From Megaustenia siamemsis (Eukaryota; Mollusca; Gastropoda; Stylommatophora; Ariophantidae): a DNA stretch of 64,000 bases. The notes beneath the pieces were generated by a model, which did not search any database, was not told where the DNA came from, and was given only the letters and a program-made list of their open reading frames with translations. This document shows positions 22,414-31,715 of the stretch, one piece after another; position 1 is the stretch's first letter; the number at the start of each line of letters is the position of its first letter. Location of the stretch: assembly GCA_032433765.1 (NCBI GenBank), contig JAVIAB010000124.1:91568845-91632844 (forward strand), written 5' to 3'. Made by a program: the position numbers and the translations under genes.

Positions 22414-23744
22414 GGGAGGTCAAAAAGTAATGCACACCAATTTTTTTCTCGGAAACTATTCGGGCAAAATGTGTGAAATTTTCACAGATTGTAGCTGAAC
22501 ATTTCCTTTACACTACCTATTTTTCAACATAATCTCCGTCCAAGCGTATTGCCTTACGCCAACGCGAAACTAGGTCATGAATGCCTCGTTTGTACCAAGT
22601 TTTGTCCTGCTCGCGTAGCCATTTTTTAACTGCACGGATCACACCCTCATTATTGTCAAAGTGTGTCCCACGCAGGAATTTTTTGAGTGGTCCAAACAGA
22701 TGGAAATCTGAGAGAGCCAGATCAGGGCTGTAAGGAGGATGGGGCAGTACAGTCCAACCAAATTTGTTGATTGCTTCCCGGGTTACCAGACTTGTGTGAG
22801 GGCGTGCATTGTCATGTTGAAGCAACAAATCTGCAGATGGCTTATTAGGCCGAACTCTGTGGAACCGATTTTTGAGTTTTGTCAGTGTATTGATGTAAGC
22901 TGTCGAGTTGATTGTCTCACCTCTTGTCATTACATCAACAAGAATCACACCATCAATGTTCCAGAAGACAGTGATCCTCACCTTTCCGGCTGACGGAGAT
23001 GTTTTGAATTTGTTTCTTTTTGGTGACTGCGGATGATGCCATTCCATTGACTGCATTTTTGTTTCAGGCTCATAATGATGTGCCCACGTTTCGTCACCGG
23101 TAACAATTTTTGACAAATACATTTCTCCTTCAACACCGAAACGCTCCAACAATTCAGAACAGAATGTTTTCCTTTGAACTTTGTGATCATTTGTTAGGCA
23201 CCGATGAACCCACCGAGCGCAAATCTTTGAATATCCGAGAGTTTTAAAAATTGCGATTGCACTTCCCTTGCTGACTGTAAACTGCAATGCCAATTGCTGA
23301 CTAGTGATACGCCTATCCTTACGAATAATGGCATCAGCCCGGTTTAACATGTCTGTGCTGGTAGCCGAGGCAACACGTCCATAACGCGGTAAATCATGCA
23401 GCTCCACTCGTACACTTTCTGCAGCTTTAATTCTCTGAACCCAGCGACTAACTGTGCTCCTATCGACTGCAGAACATTTGTACACTGCACACAGTCGTTT
23501 ATGAATGTTTGCCACAGTTTCTTTTTCCGCAACCAGAAATTCTATGACAATTCGCTGTTTGTAACGGACATTGTTGACAAGCTCCATTTTAACGGTTCAT
23601 AGATTGCGTAATATTTATCAGAATGCTGTGCAATTTGGTGCACATAATTGGAACATGTCATATTCCAAGTGTGCAAAATTTCATATTCCTATCTTTATTA
23701 TTAGCCGAGACAAAAATTGGTGTGCATTACTTTTTGACCTCCCG
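22414..23744 (-). mobile_element. mariner transposon, complete
   Basis: A 1.33-kb element between TA dinucleotides (22412-22413 and 23745-23746). Terminal inverted repeats of about 32 bp begin GGGAGGTCAAAAAGTAATGC and match almost perfectly; the right end has one extra base. It encodes one intact transposase on the minus strand, which makes it the youngest-looking DNA transposon in the window. Confidence 0.95.
22517..23587 (-). CDS. mariner transposase (DD34D), intact
   Basis: An uninterrupted 356-codon frame, the normal length for mariner. The N-terminus has two HTH motifs (VDRSTVSRWVQRIK and SQQLALQFTVSKGSAIAIFK), then the linker YSKICARWVHRCL, a variant of the WVPH.L motif. The catalytic Asps lie in IVTGDETWAHHYEPETK, LLQHDNARPHTS and PPYSPDLALSDFHLFGPLK, with exactly 34 residues between the second and third (DD34D). 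The C-terminus keeps FLRGTHFDNNEGV. It binds the flanking inverted repeats and inserts at TA. No disabling mutation seen. It lies just downstream of the last exon of GPCR gene B, on the same strand. Confidence 0.96.
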   Translation of the reverse strand: MELVNNVRYKQRIVIEFLVAEKETVANIHKRLCAVYKCSAVDRSTVSRWVQRIKAAESVRVELHDLPRYGRVASATSTDMLNRADAIIRKDRRITSQQLALQFTVSKGSAIAIFKTLGYSKICARWVHRCLTNDHKVQRKTFCSELLERFGVEGEMYLSKIVTGDETWAHHYEPETKMQSMEWHHPQSPKRNKFKTSPSAGKVRITVFWNIDGVILVDVMTRGETINSTAYINTLTKLKNRFHRVRPNKPSADLLLQHDNARPHTSLVTREAINKFGWTVLPHPPYSPDLALSDFHLFGPLKKFLRGTHFDNNEGVIRAVKKWLREQDKTWYKRGIHDLVSRWRKAIRLDGDYVEK

Positions 23745-23746
23745 TA

Positions 23747-24066
23747 TTACATTTTACATTTATTGTTCCACGTCAGGTTGACCACAACTGATATGTCTCT
23801 ATGTTTCTTCTTTGGCAGTTCTTGTGATTTTTAATTTGCTCATTTGCACACGTGGCTCCCCGAGCACCAGTTTATACCCTTACCGCTTTTGATGTGTTGA
23901 TTTTTTTTGTTTCTTTGTAACCTATTAAAGACACAATTGTCATGTTGATGAGGTAGTTTTGTTGTTGTAGCTGTTGATTATTTTTTACCCAATTAGTAAT
24001 CAGGCAATATTTATTGAAACAACGAAAATCTAGTTATCTTCATCAATCATTCAAAGATTCAACCAG
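23747..24066. other. 3' flank of GPCR gene B
   Basis: AT-rich stretch between the mariner and the stop codon of gene B. It would contain that gene's 3' UTR; no poly(A) signal was assigned with confidence. Confidence 0.4.
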
Positions 24067-24720
24067 TTAGATTTTTATCAACGTGCTTTTGGTTACAATT
24101 TCACCTCCATCTTTGGAAATTAAAGGCCCGCTAAATTTACAGAATAGCTTCCAAAAAATGTCTCTGTATTTACTACTCATGTGATAGTAGATGCAAACAT
24201 TCATTGACGAGTTTATGTTCTCCATTATGTGTCCTAGCCCAGAAATAACTATTGTTATGCTCCGATATTTCCCATGCACAGCCAGTTCAGACACAAACGC
24301 CATTGCCAACATGTTTATACACAACGGGATGAAACTAATAATAAACACAAGTGAAATCATGACGACCATTTTCGCTGCCTTCTGGTTGCGATTAGAAAGC
24401 TTATCCGCTTGTTCGATGTTGGTAGTTTTCCTCCTCCACTTCGATTGGCTCCTTAATTTAAATGAAAGAATAGACGTGCAGACAACGATGATCACAAAAG
24501 CACAAAATGGAATGGAAAAGTTGTTGATTATAAAAGAAACCATTTCAACGATAACTTGATCTTCAGTTGACACAATGCCAATAATAGTTTTGTTTCTCAG
24601 CGGAGAGAATTTCACGTCAAGTTTGCTGACACAGTATAAAGGGGCGCCACTGAAGAAACAGATGATGAATATGCAAATAATGGTTACAGTAGATCGGTTT
24701 GGTGTCATTATGCGCTTTAT
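24067..24720 (-). CDS. GPCR gene B last exon (TM4-TM7), chemosensory-type class A receptor
   Basis: Starts after a TTTTTCCTCAG acceptor and codes IKRIMTPNRSTVT. TM4 is IICIFIICFFSGAPLY, followed by a long ECL2 with two N-glycosylation-type Asn. TM5 is FSIPFCAFVIIVVCTSILSF, then a basic third loop (RSQSKWRRKT). TM6 is MISLVFIISFIPLCINMLAM. TM7 has ENINSSMNVCIYYHMSSKYR, the family's version of NPxxY. The stop is at 24067-24069. The exon is 654 nt, entered in phase 0, and joins exon 2 (36658-36872) and exon 1 (43343-43520) to give 349 codons including the stop with no break. The family is known in Aplysia as rhinophore and oral-tentacle chemoreceptors; ligand unknown. The intron before it holds the 9.6-kb palindrome. 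Confidence 0.8.
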   Translation of the reverse strand: MKRIMTPNRSTVTIICIFIICFFSGAPLYCVSKLDVKFSPLRNKTIIGIVSTEDQVIVEMVSFIINNFSIPFCAFVIIVVCTSILSFKLRSQSKWRRKTTNIEQADKLSNRNQKAAKMVVMISLVFIISFIPLCINMLAMAFVSELAVHGKYRSITIVISGLGHIMENINSSMNVCIYYHMSSKYRDIFWKLFCKFSGPLISKDGGEIVTKSTLIKI

Positions 24721-25071
24721 CTGAGGAAAAACGGTTTAGAAGAAAAATCATGTTTTGCTTTGAAGACATTATCATATTTATGGTGTTATGTGTACAGTTG
24801 AAAAAAAGAGTATGTATTCATTACTGCCAAAGAGTAATGCAGAATTTAGGCTTTCACCGAAAGAGATCAACCACATCATCATCATGACCATTATCATCAC
24901 CTTCTTCATTATCCTCATCATCATCTTTACCAGAATCCATGCCTATAGCAGTAATTAATTGTAATAAGAAAAATATTGAATATTTGATACTGGGAGTAGT
25001 AGGGTGCACCACTGGTTTATACTTTTAAAGATTATGTGTGATCAAAAGGAGTTGAGTAAAAAAAGTAAAGT
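24721..25071. other. Intron 2 of GPCR gene B, left end
   Basis: Non-coding. It includes a short ATC-rich microsatellite at about 24880-24925. Confidence 0.5.
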
Positions 25072-25171
25072 AACCTCGTCACGCCAAGTGGCGTATAGGG
25101 AAATATGGTGTTAGTGACCCTATATTTTACAGACCTTCAGCACATGATTTTTGGGTTAATATGGTCGTTAT
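25072..25171 (-). mobile_element. SINE family 1, 3' fragment
   Basis: Minus-strand 3' part only (AAGTAAAGTA, CACGCCAAGTGGCG, ATTTTACAGACCTTCAGCAC, GATTTTTGGG). It served as the landing site of the next SINE. Confidence 0.88.
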
Positions 25172-25435
25172 TGGGAGTCGCGATAGCTCAGTGGTTAGTG
25201 AACTGGACTACCACGGACAAGGGGTAGGGTTCGATCCCAACCGACGGCTTCCGGGTTCACCCAGCCTTAAATGGGTACCGGATTTTTTTCTGGGAAAGTA
25301 AAGCAGCACGGGCGTAATACTGACCATATTACCCCAAAAATCATGTGCTGAAGGTCTGTAAAATATAGGGTCATTAACACCATATTTCCCTATACGCCAC
25401 TTGGCGTGACGGGGGTACTTTACTTTTTTACTTTT
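25172..25435 (+). mobile_element. tRNA-derived SINE (family 1), full length
   Basis: Complete copy with A box region GATAGCTCAGTGGTTAGTG and B box GGGTTCGATCCC, ending TTGGCGTGACGGGGG and TACTTTACTTTTTTAC. The 11-bp duplication ATGGTCGTTAT (25161-25171 and 25436-25446) frames it and lies inside an older SINE fragment. Confidence 0.95.
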
Positions 25436-25671
25436 ATGGTCGTTATGATACGACAAGTATTGAACAATTAGTGAGTTTGTCCCGACTTGATACACAACGG
25501 TACTACCAAGCAAATACAAAGGGACAGCTAATAATGTAACTGCCAGAAAAATTGAACTTATTATTTTGTTTCTTCTATATCGAGTGTTTTATGTGTTTAA
25601 TTGGTAATGAAATCCCGATCCTCTCATTAAACAAGTAGGATCTTCTTTTAACATGCATAATATGTTTTTCA

Positions 25672-25765
25672 GTTGTCTCTTCTTTCTGTATTTCTTTCTG
25701 TCTTTCTTTTTTTCTTTCAATCTTTCTTTCTTTCTTTTTTTCTTTATTCCTTTCCTCTTGCATCC
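25672..25765. repeat. (TTTC)n pyrimidine tract
   Basis: Imperfect TTTC repeats; the short frames over it are artefacts. Confidence 0.85.
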
Positions 25766-25852
25766 TCTACCTTTCTCACTCTCTCTCTTTAGCATTGCAT
25801 TCCCCTTTACTTTTTGTTTACATAATACTATTTATATATTGATGTATATTAT

Positions 25853-26113
25853 TTTTTAAAAGTAGTAACGAGCCCCCGTCACGACAAGTGGCGTATAAGG
25901 AATATAGTGTTAATGACCATAAATTTTACAGATTTTCGGCACATGATTTTTGGGGTAATGTGGTCGGTATTAAGCCAGTGCCGCTTTACTTTCCCTGAAA
26001 AATATCCGGTACCCATTGAAGGGTGGGTGAACCGGAGGCCGTCGGTTGGGATCGAACCCTACCTCTTGTTCTTTGTAGTCCATTTCACTAACCACTGAGC
26101 TATCGCGGCTCCA
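25853..26113 (-). mobile_element. tRNA-derived SINE (family 1), full length
   Basis: Minus-strand complete copy: head (as reverse complement) GAGCCGCGATAGCTCAGTGG, B box GGGTTCGATCCC, end CACTTGTCGTGACGGGGG. Flanked by the 14-bp duplication TTGATGTATATTAT (25839-25852, 26114-26127). Confidence 0.95.
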
Positions 26114-26127
26114 TTGATGTATATTAT

Positions 26128-26434
26128 ATATGCACATTAATTTAATGTTTGTAAGGTTTGCAATAGGTGAAACTATTATACCCTTATAGTTTTCATAAAT
26201 ATATATGGATTTGGTCATTAATATATAAGGTTACCCACCATTCACTTTACCACTTTCAAAGTGTCGTCATTTCACTTCTTGTCGCTGACTTTGTTATTAC
26301 ATTATTGTATTTCCACTAATTTTTTTTCAAAACCATTTTTTTCTGTTTGTTTTATCGTCCAGTATTATCTCCCATACTTAATGACTAATTCAACACCACA
26401 AAACTGATTAACTTGTTGAATTACTTTCATTGTC
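26128..26434. other. Intronic, no features
   Basis: Nothing recognised between two SINEs in intron 2 of GPCR gene B. Confidence 0.4.
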
Positions 26435-26445
26435 AAAGAGGTTAT

Positions 26446-26477
26446 AAAAAGTAAAAGTAAAGTACCCCCGTCACGCC
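26446..26477 (-). mobile_element. SINE family 1, 3' tip, split by the palindromic element
   Basis: AAAGTAAAGTACCCCCGTCACGCC is the 3' tip of a minus-strand SINE, broken at CACGCC. The remainder of the same SINE resumes at 36108. The whole SINE is 5'-truncated near its B box and seems to have its own 11-bp duplication with one mismatch (AAAGAGGTTAT 26435-26445, AAAGGGGTTAT 36295-36305). Confidence 0.88.
26472..26477. repeat. 6-bp target-site duplication, left
   Basis: CACGCC, duplicated at 36108-36113. An uninterrupted SINE has only one copy (CCCCGTCACGCCAAGTGG), so this is a true duplication of the target. Six bp is the size made by Maverick/Polinton integrases. Confidence 0.9.
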
Positions 26478-27609
26478 AGTAGTAGCGGTGGCTGTGAACT
26501 CAACAGAAAAGTGGAATAACATGCACCGAAATACAATAGATTTGGCACCGACTTTGCACCGACTTTGCACCAAAACGGTGCCAAAAAAAATTATTTTTTT
26601 TTTCGAATTCGCGATTTTTTCGAACTTCATTATTTTTTTGGGGAAAAATTTTTTTTTTTTTTTGGTGTTCGTCAGTTTGTCGAATCACTGAGAGCTTAAC
26701 TCAGGTAAATTCAAAAGACTCGGTGCTAATCCGTCGCTCCGTGTCCGGTGATCGCCTCGCTGTGTGTTAGAAATTTGTGAAAGAGTATTTTAAAAGAGTA
26801 TGTGATAAATATGTTTCAAAACGTTAAGAAATATAGTTAAATGTGATAAAACTGATTTTTAAAAAAGGCGAAATAATAAAAACTATGAAAAAAAATAAGC
26901 TGTAAATACTGACGGAAAACTGTATGTTAAGTCAAGAAACTGGAATGACATGGCAGCTTTTGTTGACTGGGCTAGTGGTACTTGAGGAATGCTATTGTTA
27001 GGAAAAATCGCTTATTATTGTCAAGGAATCGTGGTCATTGTTAGGCGTGTAACTGAAACTCCGTGTTTAGAGTTAAAGTTAGGTAGAGGCATAAGTATGA
27101 AAAATCAATATTTTAAAAAAACGTAAAATGAAGGGAAAATTTAAAATTATAGGCGATCTCGTAACTGATTGGGTCGCGGATCTTGCACTACATTTTTTTA
27201 GTGCCACCCTCAACACCATCATCCCTTCATGTCCTATCATCATCATACCACACAAAGTTTCAAACCGATTATTATTCGCCGGCGGTGGGCATGTGAGGTG
27301 GAGGGGCGGGTAATAGGCAACATGTAAAAAATGCTGACAAGCAATGACGTTGAAGGGGTATTGTTAGGAAAATACGACTAGCTCGCGGGCGGGAACGAGT
27401 TGGTTGACACAGGTGTGTTATTGTAGTATCGATAACATCATGTGCCAGGATAGCGGTTCTTGGGGAAAGATTATTGGCCGTGTGTGTTATCGCTACCAAC
27501 ATCATCATGTGTCGTTTAGTAAGGTGTGCTAATATTAAATAGTGACGCTCGCACTTTCTCATTCAATGTAAAGCAAAACAAAATTCTATATTTCACAACT
27601 TTATTAATA

Positions 27610-27646
<37 letters not shown>

Positions 27647-27649
<3 letters not shown>

Positions 27650-27952
27650 CTGTCCGGTTGTTGATAATTTTAAGCGTCTGGGTTTCCTCCCTCCTGTTTT
27701 GGTGGTACTGTTTGTTAAATGTCTATCAAACACGGGTGCATAGGAAGTTTCATTAGCCTTCAAAACACAACCGCCCTCCATTTTGACAAAACCTTGATCA
27801 AAGCTGGAATAGGTAATCGAGGACTTGGCTGAAACATCCTGGTCATCCATACTGGCTGCCGGAGCTGTCGTCTGATTAACAAGAGTGAGGTCCCCTTGGT
27901 TAACAGAAAAGGGCGTGTAGTTGATGTTAGCATAAGCGTTTTCGAGACTACC
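27647..27952 (-). pseudogene. Unrecognised coding fragment, left arm
   Basis: Open for about 101 codons between a stop at 27953-27955 and its own stop at 27647, without a clear start. Readable pieces are NINYTPFSVNQGDLTLVNQT, SITYSSFDQGFVKMEGGCVL and a basic Lys/Arg-rich end (KTGGRKPRRLKLS). I do not recognise the family. Its place inside a Polinton derivative suggests a fragment of a structural gene, but nothing in the sequence proves it. The mirror copy is 34616-34921. Confidence 0.45.
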
Positions 27953-27959
27953 TTAACGC

Positions 27960-28282
27960 CATGTGCCACCCTCAACACCATCCTCTCTCTCTCTCTCTCT
28001 CTCTATCGTATATCCAAGCTAACTCAAGTCAAATAAAAATCATCACCAAGCCACACAAATTGACACATCATCATCATGTGCCACCCTCAACACTATCATC
28101 ATCATCATCCACCCTCATCACCCCTTCCTATCATCATCATGTGCCACCCTCAACACTATCATCATCATCATCCACCCTCATCACCCCTTCCTATCATCAT
28201 CATGTGCCACCCTCAACACTATCATCATCATCATCCACCCTCATCACCCCTTCCTATCATCATCATGTGCCACCCTCAACAC

Positions 28283-28328
<46 letters not shown>

Positions 28329-28434
28329 CATATCCAAGCTAACTCAAGTCAAATAAAAATCATCACCAAGCCACACAAATTGACACATCATCATCATAGG
28401 CCACCCTCAACACTATCATCATCATGTGCCACCC

Positions 28435-28476
<42 letters not shown>

Positions 28477-28680
28477 GCATATCCAAGCTAACTCAAGTCA
28501 AATAAAAATCATCACCAAGCCACACAAATTGACACATCATCATCATGTGCCACCCTCAACACTATCATCATCATGCGCCACCCCCAACACCAACCCTTCA
28601 TGTCCTATCATCATGTGCCACCCTCAACACCATCATCAAACCTTCATGTCCTATCATCATCATGTGCCACCCTCAACATC
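27960..28680. repeat. Reiterated spacer blocks, left arm
   Basis: Two interleaved units. One is a ~63-bp unit (GTGCCACCCTCAACACTATC ... CCCCTTCCTATCATCATCAT) repeated three times from about 28078. The other is a ~100-bp unit that begins with a (CT)n run and continues ATCCAAGCTAACTCAAGTC and CACCAAGCCACACAAATTGA, present three times (about 27983, 28289, 28437). All reading frames here are repeat artefacts. Mirrored at 33,880-34,610. Confidence 0.9.
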
Positions 28681-28681
28681 A

Positions 28682-28831
28682 AACCTTCCGGCTTGGACGG
28701 AGGAACTGTTTTCCATCAGTCGAGTAAATGAAACAAACCCCGTTACATATGTGTTGAAAGACGATAAGGGCGATGAGATAGAGGGGTCATTCTACACACC
28801 GAAAATTCAAAAAGTTGGAGACAAACTCATC
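28682..28831 (+). pseudogene. Polinton integrase C-terminal relic, left arm
   Basis: The frame reads NLPAWTEELFSISRVNETNP, then VTYVLKDDKGDEIEGSFYT and PKIQKVGDK. This matches the C-terminal tail of Maverick/Polinton retroviral-like integrases, where a P.WTEE.F...V...NPVTY.L.D..GE.IEGSFY...L.KV pattern is recurrent (from memory of the family). The DDE catalytic core and zinc domain are absent. On both sides the frame runs straight into the CCACCCTCAACAC repeats, so this is a stranded fragment. The mirror copy is 33729-33878 on the minus strand. Confidence 0.75.
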
Positions 28832-28878
28832 ATCCCTGCATGTCCTATCATCAACCCACACAAAGTATCAACAAGCGA

Positions 28879-28882
<4 letters not shown>

Positions 28883-28947
<65 letters not shown>

Positions 28948-28965
28948 GCTCTGTCTCTCTCACAT
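28883..28965. repeat. (CT)n tract, left arm
   Basis: Long CT microsatellite; its mirror at 33595-33680 has a different length. Confidence 0.95.
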
Positions 28966-29148
28966 TCATGATAAACCAAAACAAAATAGGCTCATATTAA
29001 AAAAGTCGACCTAAAACCGTAAAATATTCCACTACAACACAGACCGCTAGACTGAACAGTACTATGAAAATAAACGTCCGTGAATCAAGCGCGCTTATAA
29101 CACGAAGTCTCACATCCGACTAGTTTAAATATAATCCGGTAAATCAAA

Positions 29149-29655
29149 GTTAGGAGGCAAGGGCAGAAACTTAGGAGGTAAGGGCAGAAACCAAAGAGGC
29201 AAGGTCAGAAAACAAGGAGGGGAGGTCAGAAATCTAGGAAGCTGTGTTAGAAAACAAGGAGGGAAGGTCAGAAACCTAGGAGGCATGGTCAGAAATCTAG
29301 GAAGCTGTGTTAGAAAACAAGGAGGCGAGGGCAGAAACCTAGGAGACAAGGGCAGAAACTTAGGAGGTAAGGGCAGAAACCAAAGAGACAAGGTTAGAAA
29401 ACAAGGAGGGAGGGTCAGAAATCTAAGAGGCAAGGGCAGAAACCTAGGAGGCGAGGTCAGAAACCTAGGAGGCGAGGTCAGAAACCTAGGAGGCGAGGTC
29501 AGAAACCTAGGAGGCGAGGTCAGAAAACAAGGAGGGAAGGTCAGAAACCTAGGAGACATGGACAGAAAACTAGGAAGCAAAGGCTGAAAACCAAAGAGGC
29601 AAGGTCAGAAATCTAGGAAGCTGCATCAGAAAACAAGGAGGGAAGGTAAGAAACC
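29149..29655. repeat. 21-bp minisatellite, left arm
   Basis: About 24 copies of a unit like CCTAGGAGGCGAGGTCAGAAA with diverged neighbours. The Arg/Gly/Asn-rich and Phe/Leu/Pro-rich frames are artefacts. A short array of the same unit recurs at 30872-30980. Mirrored at about 32925-33410. Confidence 0.93.
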
Positions 29656-29910
29656 TATCTACTTCCATACTGATACTAGTTAGACACATCGATCAGATAG
29701 TTACATCCAAATCGCAAACATTTTACCCCAGAACACAAAAATTTAGGGTCATACTCAAAAAGTCGACCTAAAAATCCCAAAAGCTACTCACATAGTCATA
29801 CTAGTTAGACACAACGAGCAGGAAGTTATATTCTAGGTCCAAAATGTTGGACCAAATCACAACGAACCACGAACCACAACCCCACGAACCATGGACTTAA
29901 CGAACCATCA

Positions 29911-30108
29911 ACTCACGAACGCGCCGATGAACGCATCGGGTTTCGTGTATAACCCAGGCTCCAATGTCACGTTGACATCAAATCTAGCGTCGCAAATATC
30001 GTCGTTATCGAGAGATTCGTAGCGAATCCAGACATCACCCTCTATTACATTGAAATAATTTAGCGGAAATTGTATCTCCACCAGTGCGATCTCATACTGC
30101 GTCGAAAA
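29911..30108 (-). pseudogene. Polinton structural-like protein fragment, left arm
   Basis: Reads FSTQYEIALVEIQFPLNYFN, then VIEGDVWIRYESL and LEPGLYTKPDAFIGAF before a stop. The pattern W/YE.AL.EI.FP..Y.N with a later PG.Y..P recurs in an N-terminal segment of a conserved Polinton-associated structural protein in cnidarian and mollusc elements (family resemblance from memory, modest certainty). Its upstream side runs directly into the 22-bp minisatellite, so the true start is lost. The mirror copy is 32448-32645. Confidence 0.5.
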
Positions 30109-30424
30109 TTGCCTCCAGCGTTCTCTAACATTGCCTCCAGCGTTCTCTAACATTGCCTCCAGCGTTCTCTAACATTGCCTCCAGCGTTCTCTAACATTGC
30201 CTCCAGCGTTCTATAACATTGCCTCCAGCGTTCTCTAACATTGCCTCGATCGTTCGTTAACATTGCCTCCAGCGTTCTCTAACATTGCCTCCAGCGTTCT
30301 CTAACATTGCCTCCAGCGTTCTATAACATTGCCTCCAGCGTTCTCTAACATTACCTCGAGCGTTCTCTAACATTGCCTCGATCGTTCTTTAACATTGCCT
30401 CGATCGTTCTTTAACATTGCCTCC
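30109..30424. repeat. 22-bp minisatellite, left arm
   Basis: About 14 copies of CTGGAGGCAATGTTAGAGAACG (given on the minus strand as two parts CTGGAGGCAATG and TTAGAGAACG), with variants in which GATCGAGG replaces GCTGGAGG. It joins the PolB relic to the structural-like relic. Mirrored at 32132-32447. Confidence 0.93.
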
Positions 30425-30841
30425 AGTGTTCTCTTCACAAGTTTCGTAAGGGAAACATTTGTCGTACTGGGAGAAAAACTCGTTTACCCTATCCATTTTA
30501 ACGACCCCTTCTAATGATGACTCGCTGAGTGCCAAGTACAGACTATCTGTATCCATTTCACAGAGTCGAAAGTCGGACCTCTCTACGAATCTATCCAGGA
30601 AGTCATAGTAAAATTCCAACATTCCCAATTTGGTGTACTGGTAGACGAAAAAACCAAGCTGTGAAGGAAGATCCCACAGGATACTTCGATTTCCAAGCGA
30701 CACATCATACAGGTCTTCACCAATAGGCGTCATGGTTTTAAACAGGGGGTTAATTACCAACTTTGTTGTATTGGCCCCCTCTTTAACATAGGTCACGTTC
30801 ACATGTTTCCCCAAATTCGTCAAGGTCTTCCCATAGGCCGA
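30425..30841 (-). pseudogene. Polinton-type DNA polymerase B fragment, left arm
   Basis: A 139-codon open segment of a family B DNA polymerase. It begins inside motif B (SAYGKTLTN, the end of KxxxNSxYGK), runs through LGFFVYQYTKLGMLEFYYDF and reaches motif C in EMDTDSLYLAL, the metal-binding DTDS of the palm. It ends at EETCEENT-like sequence where the minisatellite begins. Exonuclease, protein-priming and thumb parts are missing. The wording of this stretch is that of Polinton polymerases. In the full-size element the enzyme replicates the transposon with a terminal protein; this piece cannot. The left copy keeps its frame, while the right copy (31716-32131) has a 1-bp deletion. Confidence 0.82.
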
Positions 30842-31232
30842 GAAAAATATTACCACCAGATCACACAAATGTAGGCAGAAACCTAGGAGGCAAGGTCAGA
30901 AACCTAGGAGACAAGGTCAGAAACATAGGAGGCAAGGGCAGAAACCTAAGAGGCAAGGGCAGAAACCTAAGAGGCAATGATGGGGGCTATTCCTAACTTT
31001 CTTCTCAGTTCTTCATTTCTTAGCTTATCTCTCAGACTGTTTCCTGTCATTCGTCTAACACATTTCATCTCTGAGATCACAAAAATTTAGGCACATACTC
31101 AAAAAGTCGACCTCAAAAATATAAAAAGCTACTCCCACATTCATCTAAAAGTTACACCAAAACCGCACCAGATTTGCACCGTGCAAAAACATGCACAAGT
31201 TTGACACGCGCACCAGTTTGGCACAATGCACC

Positions 31233-31324
31233 AATAGACATCCCCATACCAAACATTTACTTTGATAATCACTTTTATGATTGATACGCCCCTTACGAAG
31301 GCTGATTGTTACGCCCCTTACGAA
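31233..31324. repeat. Loop of the palindrome
   Basis: 92 bp of unique sequence at the exact centre. It contains TACGCCCCTTACGAAGG twice in direct order (31285-31301 and 31310-31326), the second copy overlapping the start of the right arm by two bases. Confidence 0.9.
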
Positions 31325-31715
31325 GGTGCATTGTGCCAAACTGGTGCGCGTGTCAAACTTGTGCATGTTTTTGCACGGTGCAAATCTGGTGCGGTTTTGG
31401 TGTAACTTTTAGATGAATGTGGGAGTAGCTTTTTATGGTTTTGAGGTCGACTTTTTGAGTATGTGCCTAAATTTTTGTGATCTCAGAGATGAAATGTGTT
31501 AGACGAATGACAGGAAACAGTCTGAGAGATAAGCTAAGAAATGAAGAACTGAGAAGAAAGTTAGGAATAGCCCCCATCATTGCCTCTTAGGTTTCTGCCC
31601 TTGCCTCTTAGGTTTCTGCCCTTGCCTCCTATGTTTCTGACCTTGTCTCCTAGGTTTCTGACCTTGCCTCCTAGGTTTCTGCCTACATTTGTGTGATCTG
31701 GTGGTAATATTTTTC

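Larger units (their letters stand above)
26478..31232. repeat. Left arm of the palindrome (4,755 bp)
   Basis: Order from the outer end: AT-rich terminal segment with a GGCACCG...CGGTGCC hairpin (about 26546-26584); an unknown coding fragment (27647-27952, minus); reiterated CT-runs and CCACCCTCAACAC blocks (27960-28680); integrase C-terminal relic (28682-28831, plus); a 21-bp minisatellite (29149-29655); structural-like relic (29911-30108, minus); a 22-bp minisatellite (30109-30424); PolB relic (30425-30841, minus); GCACC-rich sequence up to the loop. Confidence 0.92.

Noticed and set aside
27961..29014. Ser-Leu-rich and His-rich frames in the palindrome
   Set aside because: They run through (CT)n and (ATC)n repeats; only the 50-codon integrase-like part has family signal.
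29125..29587. Arg-Asn-Leu-Gly repeat protein in the palindrome
   Set aside because: It is the 21-bp minisatellite, whose length is a multiple of three, so frames stay open on both strands by necessity.
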